Assembly: GCA_946902985.2 (NCBI GenBank)
Contig: OX336390.1
Span: 524,228,861 to 524,292,860 of the forward strand
Length of the DNA stretch: 64,000 nucleotides
DNA from: Meconema thalassinum
Lineage: Eukaryota; Arthropoda; Insecta; Orthoptera; Tettigoniidae
Direction of reading: 5' to 3'
Shown here: positions 31,623-42,586 of the stretch, piece by piece
Position numbering within the stretch: position 1 is the stretch's first letter
Layout: each line of letters opens with the position of its first letter
Translations under genes and position numbers: made by a program
Notes under the pieces: generated by a model
What the model was told of the DNA's origin: nothing
Databases searched by the model: none
Seen by the model: the letters and a program-made list of their open reading frames with translations, nothing else

Positions 31623-34600
31623 TGAACCCAACGGTGTTTGGCCCACTGGTGTAGAACGTGGATCTCAGAGATAGATGAGCTTAGAATATAGATTTCAGCA
31701 AGAAACGAACTCAAGATCTTTTGAGGGAGTTTAAGCTATAAAAACCCCTAGAGAAAATACATATTAAATCACTGTTGTGATATGAACTAATTCTGACATT
31801 ATTTGTTAATATAATGCAGAAGATAATAGCAGAATGTTGTCACTGAGTGTATTAGTAGGGCATTCACTGGATCAACACAGGACTTTGTAATAGCCTCTAC
31901 TGACGCCATAAGATGGCTAGAAAATTTAGACATTAATCTTTGAACACCCTTTCCCTTGCATGATTGTAATAGTTGTAATGTGTTACTTATTGTTTGTATG
32001 TATATTGTTTATGTTGTTTGTTTTGTGTTGTACCATACGCTAATAATAATAATAGCAGAATACTGCATTATTGGGCTGTATGGCGTATACAATTCTGGAC
32101 TGAGCACAGAATGTTTGAGCGCTTGACAGTTGTCAAATGACTCTGGAATATGGATGAAGGACAGACGCGGTCAGTTGAGCCATACTTGAGCGCAGAGAGC
32201 ACGTCACCCGAGCTCTGAGAAGGGGGCGCGCGAACTTCAACATTCTAAGTGCAGCAACATAATAATCATGCATTAAGGCATGAATTAATAACGATTAATG
32301 TAGTCAGTCGAACCGCAGTCTAATGCGAAATGCACGTTACCAAGTTCAGAGAAGGGACGCTCGGACTTCAACATGAAGAGCCATGCGGTAAGGCATTTAT
32401 TAATCACTATTATTAAGGACAGTCGTGCCATACCTGTATAGTCGGCAGTACGAGCGATTGTTATTGAGCACGTAGGAAATGTACCGAGTGATATACAAGG
32501 AAGGACAATTGAAAGTGGTAATCTGTACAAGTACAATGTACAAGGGTTGAGCGCAGTATGTAAACTATTGGTTAGACATATGATAGCATGTCGGACTGCG
32601 CAGATATAAACTGTGTTATGCGATTGGTGAAATTTTATAGGAATACCAATGTAATTAATGCTTAGGACGATATGCAAGCATATTTATGCGATATCAGGAA
32701 ATTTATCTAAGGATAGATATTGATAGACAGTTTGGGGGACCGATAGGAATCCGTAGGCAGAGAATCGTGACTTTCAATCGAGATGCGGATAGCAGTGAAG
32801 AATAGATCTTCAGGGCCTGCATTTTTGATATTCTGCACGGAGAGGTCAACCATTAAGAAATGTACATAAGCATTCGTGTGATTTTAGTGATGATCTGTTA
32901 AATATATGTAAAATTAATAGTGTAACAAGTGCTATAACGTGTTGTGTGAATAAGGAAGCAACAGCTTCAACATGGAAAAGAAAATGCCGTGTGGTTTGTA
33001 AGGCAAAAGTTATGTATAATGTGTGTGAGAAGTGTAAGAATGCCTTGCTAATTTTCAAATAATGGCGGGCATTACTGGAAGAAATGCGTGGTTGGAGCCA
33101 CCAGATTAAGCAATGTGAGTACCCAAAAACCATGATTTTGTAGTAATTATAGTCCACTGTATGTTGAGTGATTTCAAAATTTATAAAATATGCCAATAAG
33201 AGTCAATTTTAGGAGGTAGAACCTCAAAATAGTATTGTTGTGTTGATTTTAGTCAAGTTGAGATGTCTTTGTACATCATTGAGTGGATAAATCGTTACCA
33301 CTAATGTAAAATGGCAATTCAGTTATATAGAAACGTAACGTAACGAACACGGATGTTCGGTTATTGGAAAGGGTTACGTTGTGTCGGTTATGGTAATTCA
33401 TGTCAGTAATAATAATAATAAGAAGAAGAATAAGAATAAACTAATACACATCAGAGAAAAATGGCTGTAAGAAAAATAAATATGCTAATTGGAATATTTC
33501 TATCCAAGCAGTAATATTATACATGAAGGGCTAAGCAAAGCAATTTAATATCAGAGTATATTATGATAATGGAAATAAATATGCAAGAATCTAGGAAATG
33601 GAAGAGTTTAATAGAGAATTGAATTTTCAGCTTGTGAATAAGCTTGTAAGAGTAATTGATAGATTTATCTTACTAATTAAAGGACGGGATTATACCACTA
33701 TGGTCACGGAAGCCGGGTAATCTATTCGACGTGTGAAATCTCGTATAGCCTAGGGCATACAGAGATATTTATTATGGCCAGAGCGTAATTAGTGATTGAC
33801 CCTAGCTCTGTGGATTGCCATGAAATGTTCCGGGTTCGAATCCAGTGGTGTATGGGAGGATAACAATGGAAACCTCAACATGACACCTGAAATCGACCGA
33901 GAACTAGCTATTGAAATAATTCAGCTCCTGGGAAGTGAATTTTGTTGGCGGCAGGATGTGCCTGACCGTAGCATTTAATAAGATGCCGGCTAGCCAGTTC
34001 GACCAGTGATTAATGAATCTCGTTCCTTCATATAATGTAATGGACCTGTTGAGGCCAGTTATTAATATCCTAAGGTTAGGAATAAATGATTAAACAAGTC
34101 CATAACCTATCTTGCATACAGTTTAAGTTAAATCACAGGGGATGTGTAGGTCCTTGAGACTGCACTATTGTATTTAAAGTCACTTGCTACTGCTTGGAGA
34201 TAAAGCGAGAGGGAAGCTAGTAAAGGACGGAACGAGTGTTTTGTTACCGCCCGAATCAGCCCATTATATACAGGAAGGGCCGAGGGAGAGATTTTTAAAC
34301 GACCCTTGGAGGTTGACATTTAGAATGGACAGACTTTGAAACCCTGTTTGTAATAAAATGAGTCATTGTTGTATTGTATAATGAATTTGTGTGGTTTGAA
34401 ACACATTGATAATTAAGGATCCTCCTGATGACTTAATATTTGGCAAACTTACGAGTTGTTGAAAGTTACATTGTTATACTGACATTGTCACTTTGTTCTA
34501 AAGGTCGACACTAGATGTCATAGGCTATGCCCACGCAAGGGTAGCATAATATACCATCCGACACAGCGGTAACGGAATCTTTGAAATTGAACTCATGACA

Positions 34601-35222
34601 GCATACAGTGGAACTGTAGAAAAGGGAACTGCAGAAGGGAACTGCAGAAAGGGGTATGATTACAAGTAACAGTGGAGTTGCAAGTAAATTTGATGTTCAA
34701 CCCATAAATTGGTTAATGGATGGTAAAGCATTTTGGTGGGAAGAGAGATACAGAACACAGTTGTACGCATAATGTAAATTAGGATGTGTTGAGAGTAAAC
34801 AATTAAGATTGTGGAATTAAAGGGGTCACAACAGGTGACATAAGATTGTAAGTACAGTTTATATGTAATTTACCTGTGCATCAGCGCACTTGAGAATGAA
34901 CTTTGATGTCAATCTCATGTAAATGAATGAATAATCATTTGGATTTGCTAGGATAAAGTGCGAATATTAGTGGATTGTAGGAGTAATTTTGCATTGTTTT
35001 GTGTTATATTGTTGGGATTGTGTTTTTTTTTGTTTGAAGCCATGATTTAGAGCTTAATTAAAGTCTTTAGAATAGAGTTGTGCTTTATTATTGTAGAGTT
35101 GATACCTTTTAGTCTCAGATCAAAATATGCAACTGCTCAGTGGGAGGACGGTACACGCCTGAGGACTGATGCTGGCTGGAGGCAGAAGCATGTTTTCCAT
35201 GGAAATTAATCACATGGGTACA
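31623..35222 (+). repeat. 3' LTR (3,600 bp)
   Basis: Copy of the 5' LTR with substitutions scattered along it (for example 'ttggcccactggtgtagaac' against 'taggctgactggtgtcgaac' at the start). The 225-bp length excess is explained by one LINE fragment plus its target duplication at 31,836-32,061. It ends CA before GTAT. Confidence 0.96.
31836..32050 (+). mobile_element. 5'-truncated I-like LINE 3' end in the 3' LTR
   Basis: It is flanked by 11-bp repeats aatagcagaat (31,825-31,835 and 32,051-32,061), which occur once in the 5' LTR. The insert holds about 34 codons ending VIASTDAIRWLENLDINL and a TGA, a 3' untranslated region, and a (TAA)n tail. The (TAA)n tail is characteristic of I-clade LINEs, so this is an inferred I-like 3' fragment. 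Confidence 0.8.
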
Positions 35223-35231
35223 GTATATATA

Positions 35232-35271
35232 CAGTGTGGTCCACCAGCCCCTTATTTTTTTTTTTTTTTTT
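35232..35271 (+). repeat. TIR-like terminus followed by T-run
   Basis: CAGTGTGGTCCAC (35,232-35,244) preceded by TA is the inverse of GTGGACCACACTG followed by TA at 44,291-44,303. The next 12 bases match imperfectly. A run of T lies at about 35,254-35,271. It looks like one end of a Tc1/mariner or pogo-like element. Confidence 0.4.
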
Positions 35272-36044
35272 GGAGGAAGGCAACCTAACTAACGCGTATA
35301 TCACAGTCATCCTAAAAACATTAGTACCTGCTCCTTTACGTCCATTGTACAACTTTACCGTTGAGTACATCCTCGCGAATATAGTAGAAATCAATAGTGG
35401 CAGTGTTCTTTCAATGACCTCAAATATAATGTATGATTGAAACGATCAGAGCTCCGAATAACACCTTCTTACGTTTGGACAGGAAGTGTCTACGAATAGA
35501 TTCAATAAGTGCCAGCAATACACCATGGTTCTCGATTGCTATGGTGGCTAAATCAAGAATTGCTCGAGTAGCGTCAACGAAGTCGCATTGTAGTAGGTTC
35601 GAACCTTGAACTAGTACATATTTTTTTGCTTAATGTCGTTTATTGTGGATGTATTATGAACGCATATCTATCTGTTCCAACGAGTGATTTTTCATTTTGG
35701 TCCTCAAAAGCACCGTACTTATCCGATGGTACTCAGCCAGATTGGACGACGACATAATGATCTGTAGAACGAAAGCAAGGTATCCTGTATATTCAACGTA
35801 GCAAGTGTTCGAAATTTTGACCACCTTTGTTTAAGGGAAAACTCCGAATCTCTCAGACGACCCACATAACAAATAGATTTGTTATGTGGGTAGGCTCACG
35901 AATAAATACATCAGACCGAAACTATAATTTCTTTCAACGGCGTCTGTGCGAAAAGCGCTTGCTATACACTTCGAAATAATAGTTAGTAAGGTTTTATGGG
36001 GCAGAACTACGAGGACATCTGCCCTAAACATACAGTAAATACAG
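35272..36044 (+). other. unassigned DNA with a tRNA-like stretch
   Basis: Mostly unassigned. 35,521-35,600 resembles a tRNA (tatggtggctaaatcaag at the front, B box GGTTCGAACCT near 35,580) and is followed by a T-run. It is probably a SINE head without a recognised body. A short inverted repeat 'acccacataacaaatag' / 'tttgttatgtgggt' lies at about 35,860-35,892. Confidence 0.4.
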
Positions 36045-36271
36045 ATAATTATAACATTATTGGTTTTACGTCCCTTTTAACTGCTCTGGCTTTTAGATTC
36101 GCCGGGGTGCCGGAATTTTGCTCCGAAGGGGATCTTCAATGTGCCAGTAAATCTACTGATACGGCTCCTCGCATTTTCGCACCCTCAAATGCCAGCTGAC
36201 TGCTCCAGGATACGAACCTGCAACCTTGGGCACAGCAAGCGAGAACGTTACCGCTGAGCCTCACAGCAAGG
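36045..36271 (-). mobile_element. SINE W, second copy
   Basis: Direct repeats cagtaaatacag (36,033-36,044) and cagtaattacag (36,272-36,283) flank it, with one mismatch. It matches 13,381-13,620 along its length, including 'cgccggggtgccggaatttt' and 'gaacgttaccgctgagcc'. The tRNA-like head is at the 36,271 side. Confidence 0.9.
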
Positions 36272-36339
36272 CAGTAATTACAGAACGTGTAATATTATTA
36301 TAAATATTGAACTATTAACATTCTAATTATCACGAATAG

Positions 36340-36835
36340 AGACGCCTCCGTTACGTAGTGGTCAGCGTGATTAGCTGCCACCCCGGATGTCCTGGGTTCG
36401 ATTCCCGGCTCAGCCACGAAATTTGAAAAGTAGTATGAGGACTGGGACGGGGTCTACTCAGCCTCGGGTGGTCCAAATGAGTAGAGGGGGTTCGATTCCC
36501 ACCTCAGCCATCCACAGAAGTGGTTTTCCATGGTTTCCCACTTCGCCTTCTGGCAAATGCCGGGATGTTACCTACCGTACGACCAAGGCCACCTCCTTCC
36601 CTCTTCCTTGCCTATCCCTCCCGATCCGCCCCTCCCTTTCCATCTCTCAAGAGCACCCTGTTCGCTTTGCAGGTGAGGCCGCCTGGGCGAGTGCTGATCC
36701 CACCTCCCCAGTTGTATCTTCCAGATGAGATGTTTCAAGCTCCAGGACACTGCCCGTAGAGGCAGTAATGATGGGATCCCTCGCTGAGTCCGTGGGAAAA
36801 CCTAACCTGGAGGGTAAAATCTACTAAAAAATAAT
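36340..36835 (+). mobile_element. SINE V, full length, plus strand
   Basis: 15-bp direct repeats at 36,325-36,339 and 36,836-36,850 (aattat-c/a-acgaatag) flank it, with one mismatch. The head reads 'gcctccgttacgtagtggtc' with GGTTCGATTCC near 36,398, and a second GGTTCGATTCC follows near 36,489. The core is 'gtggttttccatggtttccc'. The end is 'aacctggagggtaaaat' with an AT-rich tail. It is the full-length partner of the minus-strand copy at 12,241. Confidence 0.93.
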
Positions 36836-36850
36836 AATTATAACGAATAG

Positions 36851-37489
36851 TATCCATCCATGGTTTTGAACAGTATTTTGGGAAAATAGCCATTTAAATG
36901 AGACAAGAAAATAACTTTCCCTATCGCCTTCGTTGGTAATGTGAACAAAACCAAGTTGAAATCTTGCTGTATGAGGTAGGGAGGGTATAATAAAACAGTT
37001 AAAAAGAATTTTAAAAATCTGCCGTTGGATAGTCTTGAACCCGGGATCTTCGAAAGAGCGAGCGGACGCAATAACACTTGCACACATTTCCAACACACTC
37101 TGGAGGTTTTTATTGCGCTTCTTATTAACGCGTATGGTAAAATAATCAATTATTACAGTTAGATCGTAAATATTGATTGGAATGCATTCATTCAGTACCT
37201 GGCATGTTTTCTAATTTAATTAAAGCAAGTTTCGCGACCGCTTTACGTTAATAAGGCGACAGAACTGCAAATAATGCCCTCAAACGACAGCCCTTCGGTT
37301 TTATTTCATACAAATTAGCGTACAAAATGCTAGCGTGTGATACACTTCGGTCATACAAGCAGGTGTACTGACGAAGAGAACAGAATCATACAGAATTTTG
37401 TACCAGTGATCACAGCAGCTTCCTTGCCAGCGAGTGTCGTGTGATACGGGCCTAAATATAAGCTATGACTTTTTGTTAAAATGTAATAA
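36851..37489. other. unassigned DNA
   Basis: No gene was seen. On the minus strand near 37,025-37,095 a tRNA-like stretch (B box-like 'gggttcaagactat' region) may be another SINE head. Confidence 0.35.
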
Positions 37490-38440
37490 CAAAACAAGAT
37501 GTTCGGTAAAGAACTTATTGCCTACTTTCTCCTAAATGCATGGGTATTGTTATAACTCTTTATCCTTTTGAAGGAGTATAATTGAATATTGGTTGTAGTA
37601 ACTTCTTGAAATACAACGTGCTATACGGATATTATACATGAATATGGTGTGCCATTTGCTAGTGCTACCTCTGTAAAAAAATTCATTCAATTCGGTTTCA
37701 CCGTGTTTGAATTGATGTGGGGAATCGATTTGCACACATACATGACCGCTATCCGCACATTATTGGCCTGATGACCTTGTAGTGTGGTCAAAAGATTCTC
37801 TATACATAAATGTATGTTGTTGCAAAATTTAGTAGAGATCAGATTATTAGGTTGGTCGTAATTTGATTCAAGCTTTTAATATTAGGATGGCCGCCATTAC
37901 GTTTTCGTCAAGGTGGCGGCGGTATAAAACATGACACTGGAGTGCCCTTTGCTAGTGCTACCTCTGTACCAAATTTCGTTCAATTCAGTTTCACCGTGTT
38001 TGAATTGATAGGGGGAATCGATTTGCACACATACATGGCCGTCATCTGCAAACTAATGGGCTGGTGATCTTGTAGTTCAGTAAAACGACGCTCGCCGAAC
38101 AAGTATATGTTGTTGCAAAATTTGGTAGAGATCGGATGATTAAGTTAGTCGTAATTTGATTTAAGCTTTGAACATTTGGGTGGCCACCATTACGTTTACG
38201 TCAAGATGGTGGCGATATAAAACATGACACTGAGGTGTTCTACGCTAGTGCTACCTCTGTACCAAATTTCGTTCAATTCGGTTTCACCGTGTTCGAATTG
38301 ACAGAGGGGGCAGACATTCAGAGTACACACTCACACACACACAGACACACAGTCACACACACTCAGACAGACACACAATTTTTGGCCCTGTGTAGATCTC
38401 ATAAGTCTACTTTCATTTTGTGCAAAAATCGAAAGTATGC
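37490..38440 (+). mobile_element. element Z, intact-looking copy (class unknown)
   Basis: The block starts 'aacaagatgttcggtaaaga' and ends 'gcaaaaatcgaaagtatgc'. The same start and end, inverted, bound the insertion in piggyBac at 11,290-13,855. The interior is a 293-bp tandem repeat and an (AC)n tract. It has no open frame of interest. 'gcctactttc' near the start is the inverse of 'gaaagta(g/t)gc' at the end, a possible subterminal inverted repeat. It could be a non-autonomous DNA transposon or Helitron-like element; the sequence does not decide. Confidence 0.6.
37655..38330 (+). repeat. 293-bp tandem repeat, about 2.3 copies
   Basis: 'agtgctacctctgta' recurs at 37,661, 37,954 and 38,247, exactly 293 bp apart each time. 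Each unit carries 'ttcaattcggtttcaccgtg', a 'ttgttgcaaaatttggtag' stretch and 'aagatggtggcgatataaaa'. The third unit is cut short by the (AC)n tract. The copy at 11,440-11,790 has a little over one unit. Confidence 0.9.
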
Positions 38441-38514
38441 AAATAATACCATGGGAATTTTTAAGGAATACGTATACTTCGATGCAAGCACTGGCGATCA
38501 GAATATCCATCGAT

Positions 38515-38895
38515 ATGTTGTTGTTTTGTTTCATTTGAGGGGCTAGAACATCGCGGTCATTTAGCCCCGTTTACTTGTGTGTGTGTGTGTGTGTGTGTGT
38601 AGAATTTGTCTAATAACCTGAGTCATTTGGGGGCTTGTAATGATGTGTGTATTTGCAATTAAGGATTGGGAAGGAGGCGGCCGTGGCCTTAAGATAGAAT
38701 CCGTCCCGGATTTTGGTCGGAGTAGAAGCGGGAAACCACGGAAAACTATTTCCAGGGTGGCTGAGGTGGGAATCGAACCCACCTCTTCTCATATTTGCTA
38801 CATGAGGCTACGTGTACCCAATTTCAGCCCTCAGACAAGTATTACAGTTCTCGGCAGAGCTGGGAATCGAACCCGGACCTCCGGAGCAACACTTC
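38515..38895 (-). mobile_element. SINE X, full length
   Basis: On the minus strand, a head with B box GGTTCGATTCC near 38,870 and a second GGTTCGATTCC near 38,775 is followed by the shared core 'gttttccgtggtttcccgc'. Then comes 'aaggccacggccgcctcctt', an (AC)n run (38,575-38,600) and a terminal hairpin 'acggggctaaatgaccgcga' with 'agcccct'. It is the reference copy for the SINE X fragments elsewhere in the window. The head and core are related to SINE V, while the tail is different. Confidence 0.88.
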
Positions 38896-38924
38896 GATAT
38901 GTTATGTTAATATTCATGCCAGTT

Positions 38925-38995
38925 TTTTAATTTTCTGCCATTACAGGTCACGTGGCATATCGTGCCAATTCGATCGTATTTTCTTTATAAATCAA
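38925..38995 (+). repeat. short dispersed repeat, left copy
   Basis: 'attacaggtcacgtggc' and 'aattcgatcgtatt' recur in the same order and orientation at 44,038-44,078. The two copies stand on either side of the large LINE. Confidence 0.55.
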
Positions 38996-39171
38996 AATTC
39001 AACGCACTCTTCACAAAAATACGTCGTAAGGCAATAAATGTGGCAATGTAGTTACATCCCGACTAAAATGGTATGTGGGCTTTCGTTCAAAAAAGTATGC
39101 CTACCACTGGATTCGAAGCAGCATTCTATCCGCACGCGCCCACCACGTACGGTCAGGCTTTAAACCTCTTT

Positions 39172-39184
39172 TTTTTTTTTTTTT
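39172..39184 (-). repeat. poly(A) tail of the minus-strand LINE
   Basis: A 13-base T-run on the plus strand lies 41 bases beyond the inferred ORF2 stop (39,226-39,228). Confidence 0.7.
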
Positions 39185-39225
39185 ACAGAATTACAGAATT
39201 TTCAGATATGATAAATACCATACTA

Positions 39226-42200
39226 TTACATCACAAGAAAATCCAGATAGTGTCCATATTTATCGTACAATTGTCCACTTTCACTAAGCTTCCAACGCTC
39301 TTTCTGCAGGTGATACCTGAGGTCCAGGAACGAGAAATGTTGATCATTGTCCATCACGAAGTGTACATATTGGCCCATTATCCACACAATGGCAGTCTGT
39401 TTAATTTGGGGAAGGCGGTCACCGACAAACGAATCAACTTCCTGTCATCAAGGTCATCCGTGGGCACATTTAATAGTTGACATACTTTTCCCTTACACCA
39501 CAGCCACGTGGAGGCAACTCGCGTGCATGATGTGAAGCGGTGTATCGCCGTATCAGTTTGACCACATATAGTACACCATGGGTAAGCTTCAAGACGGATG
39601 GTATATCGCCGTAGAGCGGTTGGGATGAGATCGTTGAGGAAGATAAAAACCTGGGAGTGTACAGCAGAAGAAATGGTCATAGCCCCAAAATTTTTCCAAA
39701 CAGTGGGCCAATGGACGTAGAGGGTGGTGGCCTCGATTCGCGGTTTGAAGTGTACCACTTGCCGCAACATGTTATAAATACTTTTCGTCGTTGGAACAGT
39801 CCCTGAAGGCATTTGGCGAACAGTTTCCAGAAGGTGCTGTTGATGGTCCCTAAATATCTTCGGCAAAGCTCTATCACAACCACCGGCTGTGTTTCGAATA
39901 TCTTTGTATAGAGCTTTCTTAAAAGTGTCATGTTGAGAAAGAATGGTGATATCGTTCTTGCAGAGGAGTGCACGGCATTTCATGCCATGAGCTGTTAGCC
40001 CTAGCCCGCCTTGCCGGGATGGGAGATACAACTGTTCCCGTTGTACTCGGAACAAAAATCCTTGCCATATAAACCAACCTGTATATTTTGCCAATTGGCT
40101 CTCAAACATTTTGGGAAGTGGGAAAAGTTGTGCGACATACCATATTTTAGAGAGCGCAAACACGTTGAGGACCATGACCCGTTGCACTATATTGAGGTTT
40201 CTTTGACCAAATTGGATCAGCACTCCCCTAACTTTGGCAATGACCTTAGTCCAGTTTGCTTGCACTGTGTCCAGAAGCGATTGCTTCCAGGTAATGCCAA
40301 GAATTTTCACCTCATTTACTATCCGGAACCAGGGCTGTTGGGTAATCACTGAGTTAGTATTGAGCGGAAGCAAAGCTGATTTCTGGAGGTTCGATTGTGC
40401 TCCAGAGGCGATATGGTAGAGCTGAAGGACGCTATCGATGTGGGAGATGTCTTCATTATTGCGGATCAATATTGATACGTCATCAGCATAGGCGCACATG
40501 CCAAAAACATGTGTGGACAGTTTGTAACCCTGTAGCTTCACCTGGGTAGTCCGAATGAATGGTTCAAGGCCAATGACAAAAAGTAGCATGGAAAGGGGAC
40601 ATCCTTGCCTAAGTGATCGTTGTATTGGAATCAGAGGGGAAAGAAAACCGTTGACGAGCACAATTTATCATACGAATGTAGTCAATAAGGATTGCAGGAA
40701 ATTCAAAGTGTTGCAAGACCATGTACAAGTATTCATGACTGATGCGGTCGAAAGCTTTATCAAGATCTAAGGTGAGAAAACTCATTGGCTCCGTGGGGAG
40801 CATTTCGGCTTTTAGGTGTAGGTCCCGTAGTATCGCTAAGTTTGTTAACAGAGTTCTTCCAGGAATACTGCAACATTGTTCATCACCAATGATATCATGT
40901 AGAACAGTCTTCAATCGGCATGCAAGTACTTTGGTAAGGACTTTATAATCACTGCAGAGCAGAGTAACTGGTCGGAAGTCACCAACTGCCATGGGAGAGG
41001 ATGTTTTTGGTATGAGGACTATGGTACCCTCGTGATGTGATTGACAAAGAGCACGACGTTGGAGAATGATACGCAGGACATGACAAAATTCTTTGCCAAT
41101 GAGAGGCCAGAAGTGTTTATACATTTCATATGGCAGTCCATCAATGCCAGGTGAGCGGTTGTTTGGGAGGTGCTTAACCACAGAGTGAATCTCTTCATCC
41201 GTAATATCCGCGCTGAGCAGAGATTTGTTGTCCGGAAATAGTTGGGTACTGCAAGATGAAAGCAATAGGGTCACCTGCTGTGGATCAATTGGAGCCTTAG
41301 CGTAGAACCGTTGATAAAATATTGATATTTCACTACGTATAGCGTCAGGGGAGGTGACGACACTTCCAATACTGGTGCGGAGGCGGTGGATATATTTACG
41401 TTGCCGCTCACGTTGTCCTTTGGCGATATGGTATACACTTGCACTTTCGTCTGGGAGCACTGTACGATCTTTTAAAGCCACGTTTATATGAGCGAGCGTT
41501 CGTTGCTGTAGAGACAGGAGCTTGGTTTTAACTTCCCGAATCTGGTCAAATATACGCTCCCCAGCATCAGATCTTTGCTGGAGCTGGCGAAGAACTCGAT
41601 AGTAAAATTCAACTGTATCCCGTCTTTCCCGACCTCGATGGTAGGATATGTTCTTAAAGACGCGGCGGATCCCTGGTTTAACTAAAATATCCCACCAGTC
41701 TGCGCAGTCGCGAAATTTGCATTTTTGTTGGACTCATCGAGTCGAGTGTTGTCTGAAAATATCTTGGCATTCCTCCTCCAGTAACAGCGAGCAATTCAGT
41801 TTCCAATAACCTCTTCCTATGTGAAATATGGGATGGGGGTAAGAGATTGTATATACGACAGCATGATGGTTAGTGAAACTGGCAGGTATCACTTCATATC
41901 GTCTAGGCTGGATAAGTTCCTGTGAAAAGTAGATGTGGTCAATTCGTGATGAGGAGTTGTGACTTATACAGGTGTAATGGGGCAGGGGCACCCTTAAACT
42001 ATCCACAGCATCAATGAGGTGTAGGGAGGTAAGAAGGGTCCTGAGAGCCGGGTTGACACCTTGGTATGGACTAGTGGAATCCTCTGGGCGTTGAATACAA
42101 TTGAAATCCCCTGCAAGAATAAGTTTTTCCTTAACGTCGTGCAGATGAGGCAGTATACTCTGTTGAAAGAACATTTTCCGTTCCACACGTTTATTGGACC

Positions 42201-42530
42201 CGGATGGGGCATACACATTTATCAGGGTGGTATTGTTTATGTGTCCAGATATTATGCGTCCTGATGGATGACATAGCACACCTTCGAGTGGGATATTATG
42301 TCTTATGAGGAATCCGGTCCCTCTATTCGTATTACCGGTATTGATGTATTGTTTGTAGAAGGCAGACAGGGTATAGCAACTTCTTGAATGAAGGCAATGT
42401 CAATGTCTGCATCTCGAAGGAATCTCTCCAACAGTTGAAATTTCAGAGCGCATTCTATTACATTGATATTCACAGTGGTCACAGTGAGAAATTGCGCCAT
42501 TAAGAGAAGTATAAAAGCTGTGCTAGACAT
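39226..42530 (-). pseudogene. L1/Tx1-like LINE ORF2 (endonuclease, reverse transcriptase)
   Basis: It starts at the ATG at 42,530, about 60 bases after the ORF1 stop. The endonuclease is APE-type: FIQEV, LAGDFN, SRIDHIYFS, then FTNHHAVV where the family usually has Ser-Asp-His. RT follows: SPGIDGLPYEMYK, LIPKTSSPMAVGDFRPVTLL, LDLDKAFDRI, RQGCPLSMLLF and catalytic AYADDVSIL (near 40,480). The C-terminus has a CTICGQTDTAIHRFTSC motif and TAIVWIMGQYV. Lesions: frame change near 42,360, TGA at 41,734-41,736, frame changes near 40,650 and 39,410. The motif style points to the L1/Tx1 group. Confidence 0.9.
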
Positions 42531-42586
42531 ACTGGAAGGTGGACTCGAGAAAAAAATAAGACACAGGTGAGAATTATACTGGTGCA

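Larger units (their letters stand above)
21545..35222 (+). mobile_element. Ty3/Gypsy LTR retrotransposon, full length, inactive
   Basis: The element starts TG and ends CA, with GTAT duplicated at 21,541-21,544 and 35,223-35,226. Two direct LTRs (21,545-24,919 and 31,623-35,222) flank a 6.7-kb interior. The coding order is Gag, protease, reverse transcriptase, RNase H, integrase, which is the Gypsy order; no envelope-like frame follows integrase. The coding region has multiple stops and frame changes. A purine tract precedes the 3' LTR. The LTRs look alike apart from scattered substitutions and one insertion. Confidence 0.97.
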
